64,000 bases of DNA from Epiperipatus broadwayi (GCA_028023455.1 JAQFVV010006208.1:6242963-6306962); one strand, 5' to 3'. Shown: positions 42,005-54,290, numbered from the stretch's first letter. The notes: generated by a model from the sequence alone, not told the origin. Numbers and translations are program-made.

Positions 42005-42475
42005 GTAGAGTCCCTGTATTTCAAATATTTACATATCAAGCTTGCATCCTGCCCATCCCTCTTCTATGTATTTAAATGGATAAGGTCCTGTACATGAGGG
42101 GTCAGAATGACTTGAAGTCAACATGGGCATGGCAATAATATTGGCATCAGCATGGGATTTGGGCTTTCCATCATTAGATTTTCAATGGAATGGATGGCTG
42201 AAGAGTTGGAGATTAAAGTGGATTGAAACCTGTCCATTAAAATATGAAGATTTGCTATCTTAATATAAACTGAGCACTGATTATATATATATATATGTGG
42301 GAGATGGTAATCTGGACCAACTAATGAGTGCTGTTTTAGCATGAAATATGTATATTGGTGATTATTTATCTTTACTACATATACGTGGTCACGTGTATCA
42401 GTGGTATGAGATAGTATAGATAGTTGAAGGATGCTTGATAGTCTGAGTTCAAATTCTCTATATTTACTTGTAGAT
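42005..42475 (+). repeat. F1 unit, nearly full length
   Basis: Head TTCAAATATTTACATATCAA, CTGCCCATCCCTCTTCTATG, GTACATGAGGGGTCAGAATG, GGCAATAATATTGGCATCAG, GAATGGATGGCTGAAGAGTT, ribozyme, box A-like GTGGTATGAGATAG, box B-like GAGTTCAAATTCTC, ending CTATATTTAC. One of the best F1 references in the window. Confidence 0.8.
42300..42362 (+). pseudogene. F1 hammerhead, G5 lost
   Basis: CCAA, CTAATGA (G5 to A), stem II GTGCT/AGCAT, GAAA, ATATGTAT, A, TTGG. A single core substitution. Confidence 0.72.
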
Positions 42476-42989
42476 ATTATTTTTACTTTCTTAAATAAAA
42501 ACTGAGTTTTTTAAGTTGAAAATTAAGAGAAAAATTTGGGAGTAATTTTATATTTTATAAAGTTTTATAATTTATTTGAAAACTTATAAAACACAATATG
42601 TTTTTAATTATACTGTATTTTATTCATTTTTTATCTGTATTTGTTTCAAATAAAATTAATATAATTATTTATTTATTTTTGATGTCATCTTCACAACAGA
42701 GATTTGTTTGTTCTTTCTTCTTAACTAACATATGGTCATGGTAATTAATTTATCATATAACCTTAACGATTTAAATCGTATTGTGCTTCTTGGCTTCTTC
42801 AATTTACAAATACCTTATGAAATCTATATAATTGGATATAATTTACAAATATTTGTACAACCTTTTTATCCTTCTGTTTTACATTTCAGTAACAACAGTT
42901 TCTGATTTCAAAATCTTATCTCATTCTTAACAAGCTCATATTCTCTTTCTAGTATTTTAATTATTTTCTCTGGTGAATATATTTTATAA

Positions 42990-43570
42990 AAAAAAGCTTG
43001 TAAGAAAGAAATTGGAACGGTCTTTGTCTTTCTAATTAAAATCTGGGATGCCCAACAATTGATTAACCCTGAACCCAATATTCAAAATCCAAAATTGGGT
43101 ATCACCAACTATAAGATTACCACATTGTTCAAATTCTGGGCCTTCGAACCCAAATACTTAAATTTTCTTGTTAAGATTAACCTTGAGGCCATGCCAATCT
43201 ACTGGTTCCTCAATGTTAAACGCCATATTCAGAAAGTGGACCCAACCTGCAAATCTATCAACACATCATACGCACATGCACTGGTTTGGGAAGAATTAAA
43301 ACAATTATATTCCAAAATGCAAAACTGGACTTTTATCTAATCACATCATTGCATGACTGCATCAAAAGAAGAGGCATTCCCACCATTAGACTTTTGATCT
43401 TCCTCATTTACTCCATTTGGGTTGTAAGATGTAAAAAAACTACACACTTCCCCATCCAGATGAAGACCTCTGCTTCATCCAGTCAATCCAAAAAATCAAA
43501 AAAAGAGATAAAACTCTGTCCTTCAAGTTCATCTACGAAGAAATGTAGAAGCTTTTTCAAATAACCAGGC
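42990..43570 (+). pseudogene. L1/Tx1-like LINE, C-terminal relic
   Basis: Frame at 43059-43340 contains NLEAMPIYWFLNVKRHIQKV and ALVWEELKQLYSKMQNW. After a frame change, 43286-43564 has GIPTIRLLIFLIYSIWVVRC and a lysine/serine-rich tail. The IRL.IFL motif also ends the minus-strand LINE relic at 52733-52963, linking the two as one family. N-terminal and RT regions are absent. Confidence 0.55.
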
Positions 43571-43979
43571 ACTAACTTTTACACACTTTCAACCAGAACA
43601 ATCACAATACACTCTCCATACCGTTTAGTTTAGTTTTATATATTAATAATCACTGATTACACATCAAACAATGTAACAAGGTAAACAAACTGCTTGTACC
43701 TTAATCTATCCTTTAAATAAAATTTATTTGGAACAAAGTACATCATTAAATATCTTATTATAAAGCAAAAATCTTTTCATCAATCTTATTGCAAATGGTA
43801 AGATTAGTTAAGATAGCTAGAGACCCATTTACTGACCAACATTGTATATTTAGATGAATTGGCTACCTGAACAAAAAAATCCAGCTAGAACTTGAAAAAA
43901 CATTCAAATATAACTGAAATGAATTCGCATCCAGATTATAGATAATACATGCAGATGTATTATAACTATGACTTTGTTC

Positions 43980-44425
43980 ATTTAAATTGTGTTTTACCAA
44001 TTCTTACTTATTGATCTGAAACTTGGACACTTAGTAGAAGAGCAATACAGAGACTTCAGACCATTCAAAGAAGTGTGGAGAGATGCATGTTGGGAATAAC
44101 AAGAAGAGATCGACAACACAATGTATGGATAAGAGAACAAACAGGTGTTACTGACCTCATTGAAAAAATTAAAAGACTGAAGTGGAGTTGGGCTGGACAT
44201 ATTGCTAGAAAAGATGATAATAGATGAACAATTGAAATCTTAAACTGGATTCCAAGAGATTGTAAAAGACCCAGAAAAAGACCACATGTGAGATGGATGG
44301 ATGAAATAAGAAAGTATACAGGGGTGATATGGAGAAGAGAAGCTAAAGATAAGAGAAGATGGATTGAACTTAGAGATACCTTCATCCTGCAGTGGATTGA
44401 TAATGGTTGATAATGATGATGATGG
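43980..44425 (+). pseudogene. RTE-type LINE C-terminal fragment
   Basis: Begins at VLPILTY, continues RRAIQRLQTIQRSVERCMLG, KWSWAGHIARKDDNR then a stop, RPRKRPHVRWMDEI, and ends GGATTGATAATGGTTGATAA with a TGATGATG tail. 5'-truncated. Confidence 0.85.
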
Positions 44426-44635
44426 AGATGTATTGGAAGTAAGATAATAATGATATTATGAAAATAAATTTTGTAGTACATGTTTTATGGTGGTATATTT
44501 TCTCCTAAAGCAAACAAATTCGCAATTTGATTAATTTTAACTGTTTGTTTCCATACCCAGTCACCTCATGAGATGAGTTCTAAGAATCTGGCTTTAGCTG
44601 GACTCAGCTATAGTTAACAAAATTAACATATGGAA

Positions 44636-44805
44636 TAAACTTTATCTTTCTTATTGCATTGCCAAATCCATATAATATTAATATCATTTATGTTCTTTAT
44701 TACTGTTACAATGCTTTTTACAACCCACTATTGATGGTTTTGATTGCCCCAGCAATCTTCTTCAGAACTTTATGAAGAGTTTGAAACGAAGCTGTGTATG
44801 AAGCG
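44636..44805. repeat. F3 copy
   Basis: TATTGCATTGCCAAATCCAT and TACAACCCACTATTGATGG match 37141-37220. The complement reads CTGAAGA, stem II GATTGC/GCAATC, AAAACC: hammerhead-shaped with the G of GAAA lost. Confidence 0.6.
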
Positions 44806-45209
44806 CCTCAGAGGTGTAATAGCTTAAAGCTTTCCATGTTGAGCAATTCTCATTCACTTGATATTTTAGATGGCCCTTTCTCAGCTGTTATTCTGGAGAC
44901 AGGCTGATTATTCAACTTAGCAAAAGAATGATGAGTGGCATAATTTACTAGTTAAGCTTATTTTTTCTGTTCCTCAAATGGATGCATGACTGGTCAGCAA
45001 GTTGAATGTGAATATTATTGCAAGAGCATTGGCATACATCTATTATTTCAGGAGCATCAGCATATAGTCATGATTGGTCAATCTGACCCTTCACACATAG
45101 GACCTTAATATATCCATTTAATTATACATACATACATACATATACATGTATTTAAAATTACAAAAAAATCAAGTCAGATGTCACATGATCTAATAATATA
45201 TTTAAATAT

Positions 45210-45660
45210 TACTTATTTAGCCAGTATTCTGTACATCCCTCTTCTCTATAATTAAATGGTTATATTAAGGTCTTATGTGTAAGGGGTCAGATTGAATTAA
45301 GGTCAACCTGCATATGACAATAATATTGGCATCAACAAGGGCTCTGAGCATTCCATCCTTGGATTTTTAATGATATGGATGGCTGAAGACTTGGAGAGTA
45401 GAGAAGATTAATTCTTGTCCAGTAAAGTTTGAAGATTTTTCTATCTCATTATACACTGTGAAGTGATTGTATATATGTGTTGGAGATGGTGATTTGGATC
45501 AACTGATGAGTGCTGGTTCAGCACAAAATATGTATATTGGAGATCATTCGCCTTTTTCACATGTATGTGGTCATGTGTATTGGTTGTATAAGATGTATTG
45601 GATGATATAAGGAACTTGAAAGTCTAAGTTCAAGTCCCTTGTAATTACATAAAGTCTAGT
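45210..45660 (+). repeat. F1 unit
   Basis: GTACATCCCTCTTCTCTATA, GACAATAATATTGGCATCAA, GATATGGATGGCTGAAGACT, the ribozyme, and box B-like AAGTTCAAGTCCC. Related unit fragments in the opposite direction lie just upstream (45000-45180). Confidence 0.75.
45480..45545 (+). pseudogene. F1 hammerhead, G12 lost
   Basis: TCAA, CTGATGA (45503-45509), perfect stem II GTGCT/AGCAC, AAAA instead of GAAA, ATATGTAT, A, TTGG. Confidence 0.72.
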
Positions 45661-46069
45661 ATAGACAATATACATATATTTAAATATTATATATATACTT
45701 AACTTTTTTTTTTTTCCTTTTGTTTTTTTTAAAAATTTTTTTTTAAAAATTAATTAAAGGAGATGGTTTTTCTCATCAATGTATGTGCTAAATATTGGCC
45801 CAAACAAGCTTTCTGTAAATCATTTTAATTTTTTAAGCACTTTGTATCACTGCTAGATTGTTTTTTTTTTTGGACCACTAGAAAGTTATTGATAAATATG
45901 TAAATTATCCGCCTTTTCCAGATGCATTTGTGAGAATTTGATATTGGTTGCCCTTGCTTATTTATACTGTCATTTTTTTCTGTTTAGGCAATTGACTATC
46001 AGAAATCAATGCATTTTTATTTTTGCAAGATAATCATGAGTCTCCGAACTAAATATCAACTTACTTAAA

Positions 46070-46278
46070 TGAGCATCACATGATCACCATCTCATACTAG
46101 CACATAATTGTTAATAAACAAGGTGAAACTCTCCATACAGTAGTGCCACCCTGTGCCAACCAGAGTAATCAATGGATGCCAGAAGGGATTTTATGTGCAA
46201 GCCTTCTGGAATCCATTGATTACTCTGGTTGACACAGGGTGGCACTACTGTATGGAGAGTTTTGCCTTGTTTACTTAA
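46070..46278. repeat. F2 foldback, ribozyme deleted
   Basis: Long inverted arms (GTGAAACTCTCCATACAGTA ... TACTGTATGGAGAGTTTTGC) meet at AAGGGATTTTATGTGCAAGC. The whole ribozyme region between them is gone, leaving a MITE-like hairpin. Confidence 0.75.
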
Positions 46279-46339
46279 ATGAGCATGTTGATAATAAGTT
46301 ATATCTGTATATTCACAAGAGAATAATTAAAATTACACA

Positions 46340-46525
46340 AACTTCAAAAGTAAACCAGACTAGCCAAAGAAAATAAACTCTATAACACAACCATTGGTTT
46401 CACTGCTAATTGCAGACTTCTTAATTATCAGATGCTTTGCACTTGTCTGCTTTTAGCAGTGAAACCAATGGTTGTGTTATAGAGTTTATTTTTTTGGCTA
46501 ATCTGCTTTATTTTTGAAGTTGGGG
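46340..46525. repeat. Hairpin-forming inverted repeat
   Basis: AATAAACTCTATAACACAAC at 46371 mirrors GTTGTGTTATAGAGTTTATT ending about 46490. CAGTGAAACCAATGG flanks the loop. The high identity of the arms makes a stable hairpin. Confidence 0.7.
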
Positions 46526-46839
46526 TAATTCTAAAAGAATATGTGGTGATATAGAGGTTATTTAATATATTTATAAAGATATTACACGTGCAAAAAAAAT
46601 GTGAATAATTCCATTTGTTTGTGTGTTTAATTTTAAAAAATAAGATATATTAATCATTAACCGAGTTTTGAAATTTATATCTGTGCTAGAGACAATCTCT
46701 AGTTTAGTAAATGATTAATAATAGTCATTACTGTATTTATCTAAAGTGGATGATATCAAAGATGTGGGTTGAATTAATTTGACCCTTGTAATTCAAAATG
46801 TAATTATTTAATATAAATAAATATTTTTCATGTAATAAA

Positions 46840-46925
46840 GATATATGTGAGAGATAGTAACTGGGCCAACTGACGAGTGCGAGTTCGGCACGAAATGCAT
46901 CTTGGGGATCATTTGCCTTTTATTA
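46840..46925 (+). ncRNA. Hammerhead ribozyme, F1 C-cleavage variant, well preserved
   Basis: CCAA (46866-46869), CTGACGA (46870-46876), stem II GTGC/GCAC (46877-46880 with 46888-46891), GAA (46892-46894), fully self-complementary stem III ATGCAT (46895-46900), C at 46901 as cleavage nucleotide, TTGG (46902-46905). Every core position fits. Only about 85 bp of the F1 unit remain, because the RTE element begins immediately downstream. Confidence 0.85.
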
Positions 46926-47605
46926 CATTTTTATATGAATTTAAAAGAATATGTGGTAATATTGATGTTATTTTAAAGATTGATTATGAAGAATTAGAAG
47001 AAGTTAATAGTTACAAATACCTTGGTCAGATTATTAATACAGATGGAAACATAATGGAGGAAATTAATCATAGAATTAAACTTGGTTGGAGTGCTTTTGG
47101 TAGAAATAACTTGATATTAAAATGAAATATGCCTATGTGTTTGAAAAGAATGGGTTTTAACAAATGTGTTTTACCAGTTCTTACTTATGGATCTGAGACT
47201 TGGACACTTAATAGAAGAGCAATACAGAGACTTCAGACCACTCAAAGGAGTATGGAGAGATGTATGTTGGAAGTAACAAGAAGAGATCGAAAACGCAATG
47301 TATGGGTAAGACAACAAACAGGTGTTACTGACCTTATTGAAAAAATTAAAAGACTGAAGTGGAGTTGGGCTGGACATATTGCTAGAAGAAATGATAATAG
47401 ATGGACAATTGAAATTTTAAACTGGATTCCAAGAGATTGTAAAAGACCCAGAAAGAGACCACATGTGAGATGGATGGATGAAATAAGAAAATGTGCAGGG
47501 GTGTTGTGGAAAAGAGAAGCTAAAGATCGGAGAAGATGGATTAAACTTAGAGAGACCTTCATCCTGCAGTGGATTGATAATGGTTGATGATGATGATTGA
47601 TGTTA
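46926..47605 (+). pseudogene. RTE-type LINE 3' end, one in-frame stop
   Basis: Encodes the region after the RT domain of RTE proteins: KIDYEELEEVNSYKYLGQII, INHRIKLGWSAFGRNNLILK, then a TGA stop at 47123-47125 (a GGA glycine codon in the 58926 copy), then in the same frame MPMCLKRMGFNKCVLPVLTY, SETWTLNRRAIQRLQTTQRS, LKWSWAGHIARRNDNRW, RPRKRPHVRWMDEI and FILQWIDNG, stop. The tail GGTTGATGATGATGATTGATG is TGA-rich. Only about 220 codons of a protein that is normally near 1000 residues. 5'-truncated, low divergence, so a fairly young insertion. Confidence 0.88.
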
Positions 47606-49150
47606 TTTAATATATTTATAATTTTAATTATTATACTGATTGATTTAGCGTTAGGTTTTTAATGTTTATAAGAGAATAAGTATTTTGGCATTGAAAAATT
47701 ATGATTTTAAGAAGTAGATTAAGATCAGTAACTAAATAAACTAACATTATAAAATTAATGCAGTTTTTAAATGGACTTCTACATTAAATTGATAGGCTAT
47801 AAACTATTGACTTTTATAAATCTTGTGATGATCCCTTCTATTATTATAACGGATAAAGAATCTACCTTAAATAGTTTTTTTTTTAGGAATCTTTTTATTT
47901 TACAGCTCTGGATATTTCCAAAATGCAGTGAATGCATATTTCTAGTATAAACTTAAAATTCATAGTAGTGTGACTATAATATCGACATTCAGAATTGTTT
48001 ATTAGTCAAATTAGCTTTTTTTTATTGGCTTGGTTGTTTTTTTTTTGTTCCTTTTCCAACATTCACGTTCATAGTTTTGTCTATAAAATCTTTTTTATTA
48101 TTATTTAGATCGTATCTGATTACCGGCAGTTTAAATCAAGAATGAAATCATTTGAATGACATCAGCGAAAAAGTTTGGACCTGTTAAAAAAAAAAATCGA
48201 GACCGCATCTTCTTAACACAATTTATTAGACCTACTTAATTTTAGAACTTCATCAAAGTTTTAATTAGTCTTTTATGTTCTCCTTCTTAAAAAGCTAGTT
48301 TTGCGGATCAGTAATTTTGCCTTGAGATGATATTTTTTATGCTAAAGACGCAACTTTTCTCTTGCACATACCCCACCTCTTTTTTCTGTCTGTCAGGTGT
48401 TTTTTTGTTACTGCTATTGCATTTAGTGTTAAATTTAGTGTCTTGGAATATTTCCCATTTGTTGCGCAATATTCAAATACTGCTTATTTTTTCTTAGCTT
48501 TTACCTCATAGTAAAAATTAGATGTAAATAAAAACTACGAAAACAAAATTCTAAAAACGCATTACTTTTTTAAATACGGTAATAGATTTCTTTTGTACTT
48601 ATAATATAAAAGAAGCGTGTGGCTTTATTTAAAGTCTTTTTTTTTTTTGATGGAAGAATAATTTTAATGTATGCAAACATTCAAAATCAAATGTTTGTTT
48701 TCATTAGTTTAATTTATAATCGTGCGAATGACACATCTGCTTTAACGCGTCGAGTATTTATAAATAAACATAGAGGCATCCTCTCGGAATTTGATTTTAT
48801 CACTAAGTATTTCATTTTCTGGAAGAGAAATAGCGTTGATGGGGGTGATTTCCAGCAAGTATCTAAATATAAAACAAAAGGAGTTTCCAAATATTTTAAG
48901 AATTCTTTTGGTTGTTTGGGTGTTATAAATAGCGATTATTGGAGCGAATCTGTGTTTTTTTTTTCTCATATCGAATAAGTTTAATTAAAACCTTAAAACA
49001 AATACTCTTTAAGACCAAAATCAACTACTAATGGAATATTTAATAAGAATTAATGATAAAGTATATATTTTAAAAAAGTTTATGAACATATTTTATTTTT
49101 TATAGTTTAAAAAAAGTTAATCAAATTAATTATAATGTCTGATTGAATAC
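47606..49150. other. Comparatively repeat-poor segment, no gene assigned
   Basis: No family repeat recognised. A 119-codon open frame at 48619-48978 begins with a poly-T-encoded phenylalanine run and has no domain I recognise. The complement is open at 48742-48969 too, which argues against selection. Probably unique noncoding DNA. Confidence 0.4.
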
Positions 49151-49174
49151 AGGTATAATTTATACACCTGGAGT

Positions 49175-49605
49175 TATGTAATTATATAAGGGATTTGGAC
49201 ACAGACTTTCAAACTTCCTTCAGCTATCTAATCTGTCTCATACAACCGATACTCATGACCACACACGTGCGTAAAAGATAAATGACCTCCAATATATGTA
49301 TTTCCATCATCGGACTTTCAATAGTATGGATGGCTGAAGAGTTGGAGGTTGGAGTAGACTGAAGCCTGTCCATTAAAGTTTGAAGATTTGCTATCTTAAT
49401 ATAAAGTGAGCACTGATTATGTAAATATGTGGTGGTTGATGATCTGGACCATATGATGAGTTGCTGGTTCGGCACGAAATAGATATATTGGAGATCATTT
49501 ATCTTTTACGCATATGTGTGTAGTCATGTGTATCGATTATATGAGATAGATTGGATAGCTGAAGGAAGCTTGCAAATCTGTGTTCAAATCTGTTATATAT
49601 TATGT
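49175..49605. repeat. F1 inverted pair, left ribozyme lost
   Basis: The minus half (GGGATTTGGACACAGACTTT) breaks at TATTTCCATCATCGGACTTT, jumping from just after the ribozyme into the plus unit's body. The plus unit continues with GCCTGTCCATTAAAGTTTGA and a mutated ribozyme. Confidence 0.72.
49438..49500 (+). pseudogene. Decayed F1 hammerhead
   Basis: CCAT, ATGATGA for CTGATGA with an extra T, stem II GCTGGTTCGGC, GAAA, ATAGATAT, ATTGG. C3 changed; stem I disrupted. Confidence 0.62.
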
Positions 49606-50821
49606 AAAACATTTAAATTATGACTATATAATAATTGTATAGTCAGTTTATCAGGAGGACGTGTGATGTTTAAGCATGACAATGATAGTTTTACTCGGTT
49701 AACTCCCCCCCCCTTTGCTCTCTATATAGGGAATTGATCTGCGATTTGAGCTTTTGTAAATAATAATGTAAGTAAAAAAAACATTGTAAAGTTATATAGT
49801 TCTTTTTTAATCTATTAATTTAATAAATACAATAAAAATGCTAAACTTAAAATTGAAATACTGTATGTATTTACATGGAATTATATAGTCATATGCATTC
49901 AGTTCTCAGGTACTGTGCTCAAAGTCTAGACAGGCTTCATAACTGTTGGAAACTGTGATTTTTAGATATGAGGACAAGGTCTGACCAAGAGTACTTTCTA
50001 ATGCCTTAGGATAGCATATTGCTTCATCAAAAATGAGTATTGTTTGCAATGCAAACAGTACTTTCTATCTTTCTTTTTTCTTTTTCTCAGTCTCTTAAGT
50101 TAGTTTCGCATCTGATAGTATTGAATCACTCATGCCATTAAGTAATCTCCCTATTCATTGTAACGATAGCACTGAGTGTGTGTGTGCACTCACGTAGCCA
50201 TACTTTAACTATACCCACAAAATTTCTAACTCTAATTCCTTTTTTTATTTTTTTAAAACTCGAGTGTTAAAGAATTAAGAAAGTAATTTAATGCAACATA
50301 GTTAATAAACTGGCAATCCTTACTTGTGATTTTTTGCTTGAAGCAGTATAATTACTATTGATTCAGGTTGGAACTGAATTTGAATTACAAGTTTCATCCA
50401 GGAAAATGTTGTACATTTAGGCAACATGGCATGTCTTACACAGACTGGCTTGGTTGTTATGCATTAAAACGTTGAAATAATATCATCAGTAGTAATGATA
50501 GAGCAAAAGGGTACTAAATAGAAATACAGTATTATAAATCTTTTTTTTTAATAGAAATACATGAAATGTGCAAACATTACTTAGAGCAAACTTTTCAATA
50601 CCAGTATAAAGAATAGCATTGGTAGCTATGGAGCTGTCAAAATTTATGATAGATATGGCTACTGTTAATAAAACACAGTTTCCAGGGAATGAAAGAAATA
50701 CAATAATAAGTGGCAATAATTTTTTGGGGAGAAACAGATCACCAAGTGAAAAGAAGAACATATGGTATTATATTTGTTGTTGGAATGTCTATCATATAAG
50801 ATATAAATGTTAAGTAATCAA

Positions 50822-50923
50822 GCATTGGTGGTCGAGAGGTCAGCGAAAGCTACTTTACAAGCAGTTGTCCCGGGATGGCAGGTTCGCTTCCCGGCTGATG
50901 CTATGACACATGAGAAAAAAAAA
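50822..50923 (+). repeat. tRNA-headed short SINE
   Basis: GCATTGGTGGTCGAGAGGTC, loop CTTTACAA, GTTGTCCCGGG, box B GGTTCGCTTCCC, CGGCTGATGC, then TATGACACATGAGAAAAAAA. Same tail as the copies at 3932 and 24303. Confidence 0.76.
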
Positions 50924-51239
50924 TTTAAATAAAGGTCTATTATTATTTTGTAAACACAAACAGATTGTTTCAATAATAAGTTATTTTCATTTAACTATTT
51001 TAGAAAATTCCACATATGAGCTCACCGAGATTGCAAAATGGATAGTAAAAAAACATTACCCTGCAGTCTGACAATAGAAATACTTGTTGGCTTCTAAAAA
51101 TGGCTAACTAGTAATGGTGTGAATAACTGAAGATTAATCTAATCACAGTGAGAAATTACTAGCTGCCTTTAGGCTAAGAAAATGCCTAAATTGTAGATGT
51201 TAGATAAGCTTGCAAAAAGAAACTTGCAAGGAATATTAT

Positions 51240-51610
51240 TTGTATATAGAAATAAATATAAGGGATTTGAACTCAGACTTTCAAGCATTCTTCAACTATC
51301 CACACTATCTCATATGACTGGTACACATGTAGAAAAGACAAATAATCACCAATATACATATTTCATGTTGAACCAGCACTCATCAGTTGGTCCAGATTAT
51401 CATCCCCCCCACACATATATAATCAGTACTCAGTTTTATATTAAGATAGCAAACCCTCATACTTTAATGGACAGGCTTCAGTCTACTCCAACCTCCAACT
51501 CTTCAGCCATCCATACCATTGAAATCTGATGATGAAAAGTTCAAATCTCATGCTGATGCCAATATTATTGCCATGCCCATGTTGACCTCAAGTCAGTCTG
51601 ACCATTGTCA
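51240..51610 (-). repeat. F1 unit
   Basis: Box B-like GGGATTTGAACTCAGACTTT, box A-like region, ribozyme, TATATTAAGATAGC, GGACAGGCTTCAGTCTACTC, GATGCCAATATTATTGCCAT. Minus orientation, single copy. Confidence 0.8.
51343..51404 (-). ncRNA. Hammerhead ribozyme, F1 type
   Basis: Minus strand: CCAA, CTGATGA (complement of 51380-51386), stem II GTGCT/AACAT (one mismatch, G-U closing), GAAA, stem III ATATGTAT, A, TTGG. Core intact. Confidence 0.74.
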
Positions 51611-52002
51611 GATAAAGATAAATTGAATTGTTAGAAGGTAATTGCATCTAGAAACTATATTTACTAACTAATTAAAGTAAGCAACATTTGTGTTTAAAGA
51701 GGCTATGAAATTTAAAACACAAATTGTATTTTATTTGATTCTTTGTGTGTGGAAATTTAAATACCACTTGATGATAAATTATAGAGACTTGTTAGGTTTA
51801 ATGGACTATAATTTCTTATTCTTTTTACTTCATTATTACTGTTAAATAAATATTTGTTATTTATCTAATGTCTAAGTTTATTGTTTACATTGTTGTTGCC
51901 TGACAGGTATTAAAAAACCCTCAGGACATAGCATCTTTTATTGAAACTCCTCAATTTTTATCAATAAGTGGCTAATAATATTAAAATTTGATGAAAAGTA
52001 GA

Positions 52003-52450
52003 GTGGATCCATTCTATCTTTTAAAAAGATTTTATCTTGTGTTTGGAAAGGAGAGTATTTATTATAATTAGTGTTTGACCTGTAAAGCGCATGTGCAGTG
52101 AAGTAAGCTACAGTAATTATTATAATTTATAAAAACATCACATTATATAAATTAAAATATTTACATATGTTTTAAGTTTTCATTTAATAATGATGTATCA
52201 TAAATAGTAAAAATTTTGCAAGCATTATCAACAAAAATCAGATTATAAAGTAATTTAAAGTGATCAATTAAATCTTCACGCTCTCAGTTCCAAATGCTTT
52301 AGATTTGCCTATACGTATAGTTTGGGTGAAAAGGATAGAGTGGATCCATTCTATCTTTTAAAAAGACTCTCATGTTTGGAAAGGAGAGGATTCATTATAA
52401 TTAGCGTTCAATCCATAAAGCGCATGTGCAGTGAAGTAAGCTACAGTTTG
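52003..52450. repeat. Pair of about 110-bp direct repeats
   Basis: TAGAGTGGATCCATTCTATC ... GCGCATGTGCAGTGAAGTAA occurs at 52003-52113 and again at 52336-52447, 90% similar or better by eye, separated by 220 bp of AT-rich sequence. They might be LTRs of a tiny element or a segmental duplication. Confidence 0.6.
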
Positions 52451-52479
52451 TTTGTTTTTTTTTTAAAAAAAAAGAAAAT

Positions 52480-53640
52480 TGATTGACTTTGTTTATACAT
52501 GAACTACATTTTTAACACAGCTTGAGAAAATTTACTCTGTATTGCTGTAGAGTGGAGGCTTGAGTAAGTTCTATGATTCTTCTTCTATTAAGATGACTTT
52601 AGACAATGTTTCTTTATACAGCCTGTCTGGAGCTAACATTCTGTCTCTAATGCTGATGCTCTTAATCAATGTTTTGAAGGTATCCAGGATATTGGTTGTC
52701 GTATTACTAATTACATGTTTGCATCTGGTTAATCAGATTGCAAAGGAGAGAAATATTGAGAGTCTGATGTTTGAGAAATTTCCACTCTTGATTGAATGTT
52801 GAATCGAAAACAAGTCTGCATTTTGTTTTTTGGCTTTATCATTGATAAATGTTTTTATTGAGCTGAGTATCGGGCAGTTATGAAAGATGCGTTGGATTGT
52901 TTCATCCTCCATAGCACATAAGTGACATCGTGAGTTAATTTTGGTAAATCCCCTTTTCCACACTAGAAAATGACTGGTGGGTAATCAGCCCAGATTTAAT
53001 TTTATAATAAAGTCTATATATTTCGGTTCTAAGAACTAATATTTTGCTTTCTTAATCATAATTCTATTGTTGAAGCCAAGAGCACTTGGGAGTGCAGTAG
53101 GAGTGTTGATCTTGAGTTTGTAGACATTCCAATATGGCTTTTTGCTATCAATTGTGTTTTGTGTTAGGCTAATGCAGTTGTTGTTATGATTCCATATTTG
53201 TGTCATCCATATGCTGTTTTTAGATGGTGGAGTGTCTGTGGGTGGAATAGTTAGTGTTATATCCAGGTGGGCAGATTTCAGGGAGAAGGCACACAGTGCT
53301 GTTAATGATTTTTGCAGGTATATTGTGGAAACTGAGTGAAGGCCAAGGCCATTAAGTTCTTTGGGCATTTGTGTTTTTGCAATGCTTATGGCGACAAGCT
53401 TTCCTTTCCATAGTACTTTAGAACATAGTGAGTTGACTGCCTTTTCAAAGGTTTTTGTGGGTTTAATAATTGGTAGATAATAGTTTAGTCAGGAGAACAC
53501 TAGCATATTGAGCAATGTAGCTTTGCCTGGAAGTGACAGTGAGATCCCAGAAAGGGATTTCACTATTTTCTTGGTTTTTTCGAGGATTGTGTTTTGGATT
53601 TCTTTGGTCATGGCGAATTTAGTTTGTACAATAGTATTAA
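52480..53640 (-). pseudogene. L1/Tx1-like LINE, C-terminal half
   Basis: Minus-strand frames: LSLPGKATLLNMLVFS and NYYLPIIKPTKTFEKAVNSL (near 53540-53430) correspond to the segment after the RT palm in L1-like LINEs. MPKELNGLGLHSVSTIYLQK (53368-53036) is the following conserved block. KINSRCHLCAMEDETIQRIF then HNCP (52963-52733) is the C..C...H...C knuckle (zf-RVT). Individual frames are long but linked by frameshifts and stops. Confidence 0.7.
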
Positions 53641-54194
53641 GTTTATTTTATTGGCATATATGCTGCAAAATTATATTCAGAGAATTTAGAAGAAAAAAAA
53701 TATTTAATTCTTGCTGATATTAGATCAAAACATATTTTCTGCTTGATTGAATAATGAATAAAGACAGAAATTTAAAGCAGAATTTCCATGATTGAAGAGA
53801 TTTTAAATGATTAGTGGATTAAAACTATGAAGCAGTACAAACATTCATAATTGTGGGTACTTTAGATTTGTTTTTCTATGCACTGAAAACAAGCGTATGA
53901 AACTAAGAAATGCATCATAATCTTATTAAATCCAGAAATGGCATACTCTTTTGTGATGATAATGATATTTTGAACAGGTGGAAGGAATATTTTGCTCATT
54001 TTTTAAATGATGATACATGAATTGGAATGATAACTTTTAATAATAAAAAAATCCATTTTATTCACTCATTTGAATTTGGATAGAAATAATTGCAAGAAAA
54101 TCAAGTCATGTATCATGTGGTTTAATTTAATAAGCTTGTACTACAAATGTTATATAAGGAGCATGAATAGCTCTTAATAAGCTTTTCTGAATAT

Positions 54195-54252
54195 CCCTAT
54201 CTCTAGACCAGTTTCTAGCTACTGGCTATCATCAGGGAGGTGCTAGAATATT
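54195..54252 (-). ncRNA. Hammerhead ribozyme, F5 type
   Basis: Minus strand: CCTCC, CTGATGA (complement of 54229-54235), AGC-loop-GCT stem II, GAAA, stem III ACTGGT, C, TAGAGA. Core intact, but stem I next to the cleavage site is poor. Confidence 0.7.
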
Positions 54253-54290
54253 CAAACCTTAGTTAACTATTATAGATCTAATGTCTGAAT

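Noticed and set aside
48619-48978. 119-codon open frame as a host gene
   Set aside because: Begins in a poly-T run, shows no recognisable domain, the opposite strand is open over much of it, and no splice context or neighbouring exon is visible.
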